Shown here piece by piece: positions 62,699-64,000 of a stretch of 64,000 nt of DNA. Position numbers and translations under genes: made by a program. Location: NCBI GenBank assembly GCA_000320545.1, contig ADNK01002555.1:29284-93283 (forward strand). The letters run 5' to 3'. The notes beneath the pieces were generated by a model. It was given only the letters and a program-made list of their open reading frames with translations, ran no database searches and was not told the DNA's origin. Every line of letters starts with the position of its first letter. Position 1 is the first letter of the stretch. The stretch comes from Bigelowiella natans CCMP2755. Its lineage: Eukaryota > Cercozoa > Chlorarachniophyceae.

Positions 62699-63574
62699 AA
62701 CATTGCATTAATTCATCTTCATTTGCAGTGTTGGATCCAGCCAAGAACATTCTGGAGGAAGACAATGAGACCACTTTGGAGGATGGAGAACAGCAAGGTG
62801 GGCATCGACACACATCGTCTCATGACACACCTGCACCTGCGCTTGGTAAAAACAGGGTTGTCTGCACAGCACGATGGCACGTGCTCGTGGCATTGCTTCA
62901 AACATCATCCCGTTGCCGCCATCATCACTTCTTTGACAGATTTGTGACACCTTCTTCTCATTGATTTGGAATTCACAGAACAGCACGATGCAAAGGAAAT
63001 CGTCAATGGATTTCATCCAATCAGCACGGTGAGTGGCATGGAGGAAATTGTTGATCAACGCAACTTTTGAATGAGCGCAAATTGACGTTAGTCTAACAAG
63101 TTTCAAAACGTTGATGAGTTCACAGCATCGTTCTTTTGCATCTGCACATTCGCTCATGCGTTCATTGAGCTTGTGGTGGGAGTGCAATGAGTGATCGAGT
63201 GTGCAAGCACCTGGCTTTGGTCCAATTTCAAACCGCATTGTGCGTGTGCAAACAACAGCTGGCCACAAAGACGCTTCGATTTTCAACACAACATGATCAA
63301 AACTCTGTTGGATCCAGGGACTGTTTGCAAAAATCAAAATGCACTGAACCAAATCGTGTTTTGCTTTAGTTTTTTGGCCATTGTTCTTTCAAACAATCGT
63401 GCTCAGATCGAATTGCTGCAATCGTGCACCAAAGATTCCAAGGATCATCCAATGACTCCCCATCAACATTCTCATGTGTTGTTCCTGATTGACTTGCACA
63501 GCATGCGCAATCATGCACTCGAAGTTTTGCTGAATGAACAAAACAAAGTCAAACTTGTGCTTGCTTGCTTGGTC

Positions 63575-64000
63575 AGGGTTTTCTCCTGGGCCACGACCAA
63601 AGTGACGATCGAAACGAGGGTCAAAGTGAGGAAAACTGGTCGCAAAAACCGACCAGGGTTTTTTTCAGAGCAAAAGCAAGGACCAAAGTCACAAAAAGTG
63701 GTGAGGGCATTGGGTCAGGGCTGGGATGAGGGTCAGAGTCACGGTTTTTAGTGAGGAGTTTGGACCAGGGTTTGGGTGAGGGTTGGGACAAGCACCGTGA
63801 TCAGCACATTGAGACCAGGGGCAATGTGAGCAAAACAAGTCAGGACCAGTTTTAGAGACAAAACCAGCTCCACAATCAGGGCTGCAACAAAAGTCAGGAT
63901 CACGATCAAAATCACGGCCGAAGTAAGGACCGCGACGAGGGTCAGCATGAGGGTCAAAATATAGGGCAAAAGTCAGGACTGCGTCAAGGATAAAGGGTTA
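63575..64000 (+). repeat. Degenerate GGTCAGG/GACCAGGG repeat region
   Basis: Variants of AGGGTCA, GGACCAGGG and GGTCAGGA recur every 10 to 40 bases (for example near 63575, 63616, 63646, 63712, 63736, 63765, 63810, 63840, 63890 and 63942). Spacing is irregular, so it is a decayed or interspersed array rather than a clean tandem repeat. Confidence 0.6.

Larger units (their letters stand above)
62480..64000. other. Island 5: TA-depleted DNA continuing past the window edge
   Basis: By hand count, 62761-63360 has 3 TA steps in 600 bases. The island follows the 3' end of the type I gene. CTAG is rarer here than in island 4. Open frames exist on both strands without recognisable products. The best candidate gene piece is at its left edge (62525-62698). 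Confidence 0.65.

Noticed and set aside
63191-63751. 186-codon plus-strand frame in island 5
   Set aside because: It has the same stop-poor bias, runs into the degenerate GGTCAGG repeats, and shows no recognisable domain.

Overview
This 64 kb window is nuclear DNA from a unicellular eukaryote. The genes are split into many short exons (often 30 to 200 bases) by GT-AG introns. I rebuilt three genes end to end with every exon phase agreeing: a sulfotransferase (7 exons), an ABCG transporter (26 exons) and a type I membrane protein (15 exons). Introns are AT-rich and full of microsatellites. The protein set, with a Ser/Thr/Pro-rich stalk on the type I protein, fits a protist or alga. I cannot name the species or the supergroup. 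I see no rRNA, tRNA or CRISPR array.

Left part (1-13,689). A divergent phosphatidylinositol-phosphate kinase gene runs off the left edge on the minus strand. A small plus-strand gene ends in a membrane helix at 5,515. Then comes a compositional island (about 6,420-8,050) and a minus-strand, Golgi-type sulfotransferase (8,424-10,924). A 240-base gap separates it from a divergent VDAC-like mitochondrial porin (11,165-12,294). That porin has a broken reading frame and lacks its last beta strand. A second island follows (12,295-13,689).

Middle part (13,690-39,800). An 876-residue ABCG half-transporter is followed directly at its stop codon by a third island (21,373-about 22,345). A minus-strand amino-acid/auxin permease family (AAAP) transporter covers 22,412-29,518. 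A near-pristine Ty3/gypsy-type LTR retrotransposon (29,935-35,649, target duplication AGCA) sits 416 bases upstream of that transporter's start codon. To its right is the largest island (about 35,654-39,710).

Right part (39,794-64,000). A minus-strand ABCB-type transporter has a complete ATP-binding domain and an unusual C-terminal extension. Its introns are saturated with trinucleotide repeats. Further helical exons lie upstream and may be its N-terminus. A plus-strand type I membrane protein (57,251-62,228) of no family I recognise follows, then a fifth island up to the window edge.

The main unexplained signal is the islands. They are nearly devoid of the dinucleotide TA. By hand count, 36,001-38,400 holds 19 TA steps, 17 of them inside CTAG. 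Each island lies downstream of at least one gene 3' end, none lies between divergent genes, and none encodes a protein I recognise. The genes here do not form a pathway or cluster. Several are membrane or secretory proteins (four transporters or channels, a Golgi enzyme, a surface protein), but I infer no shared system from that.
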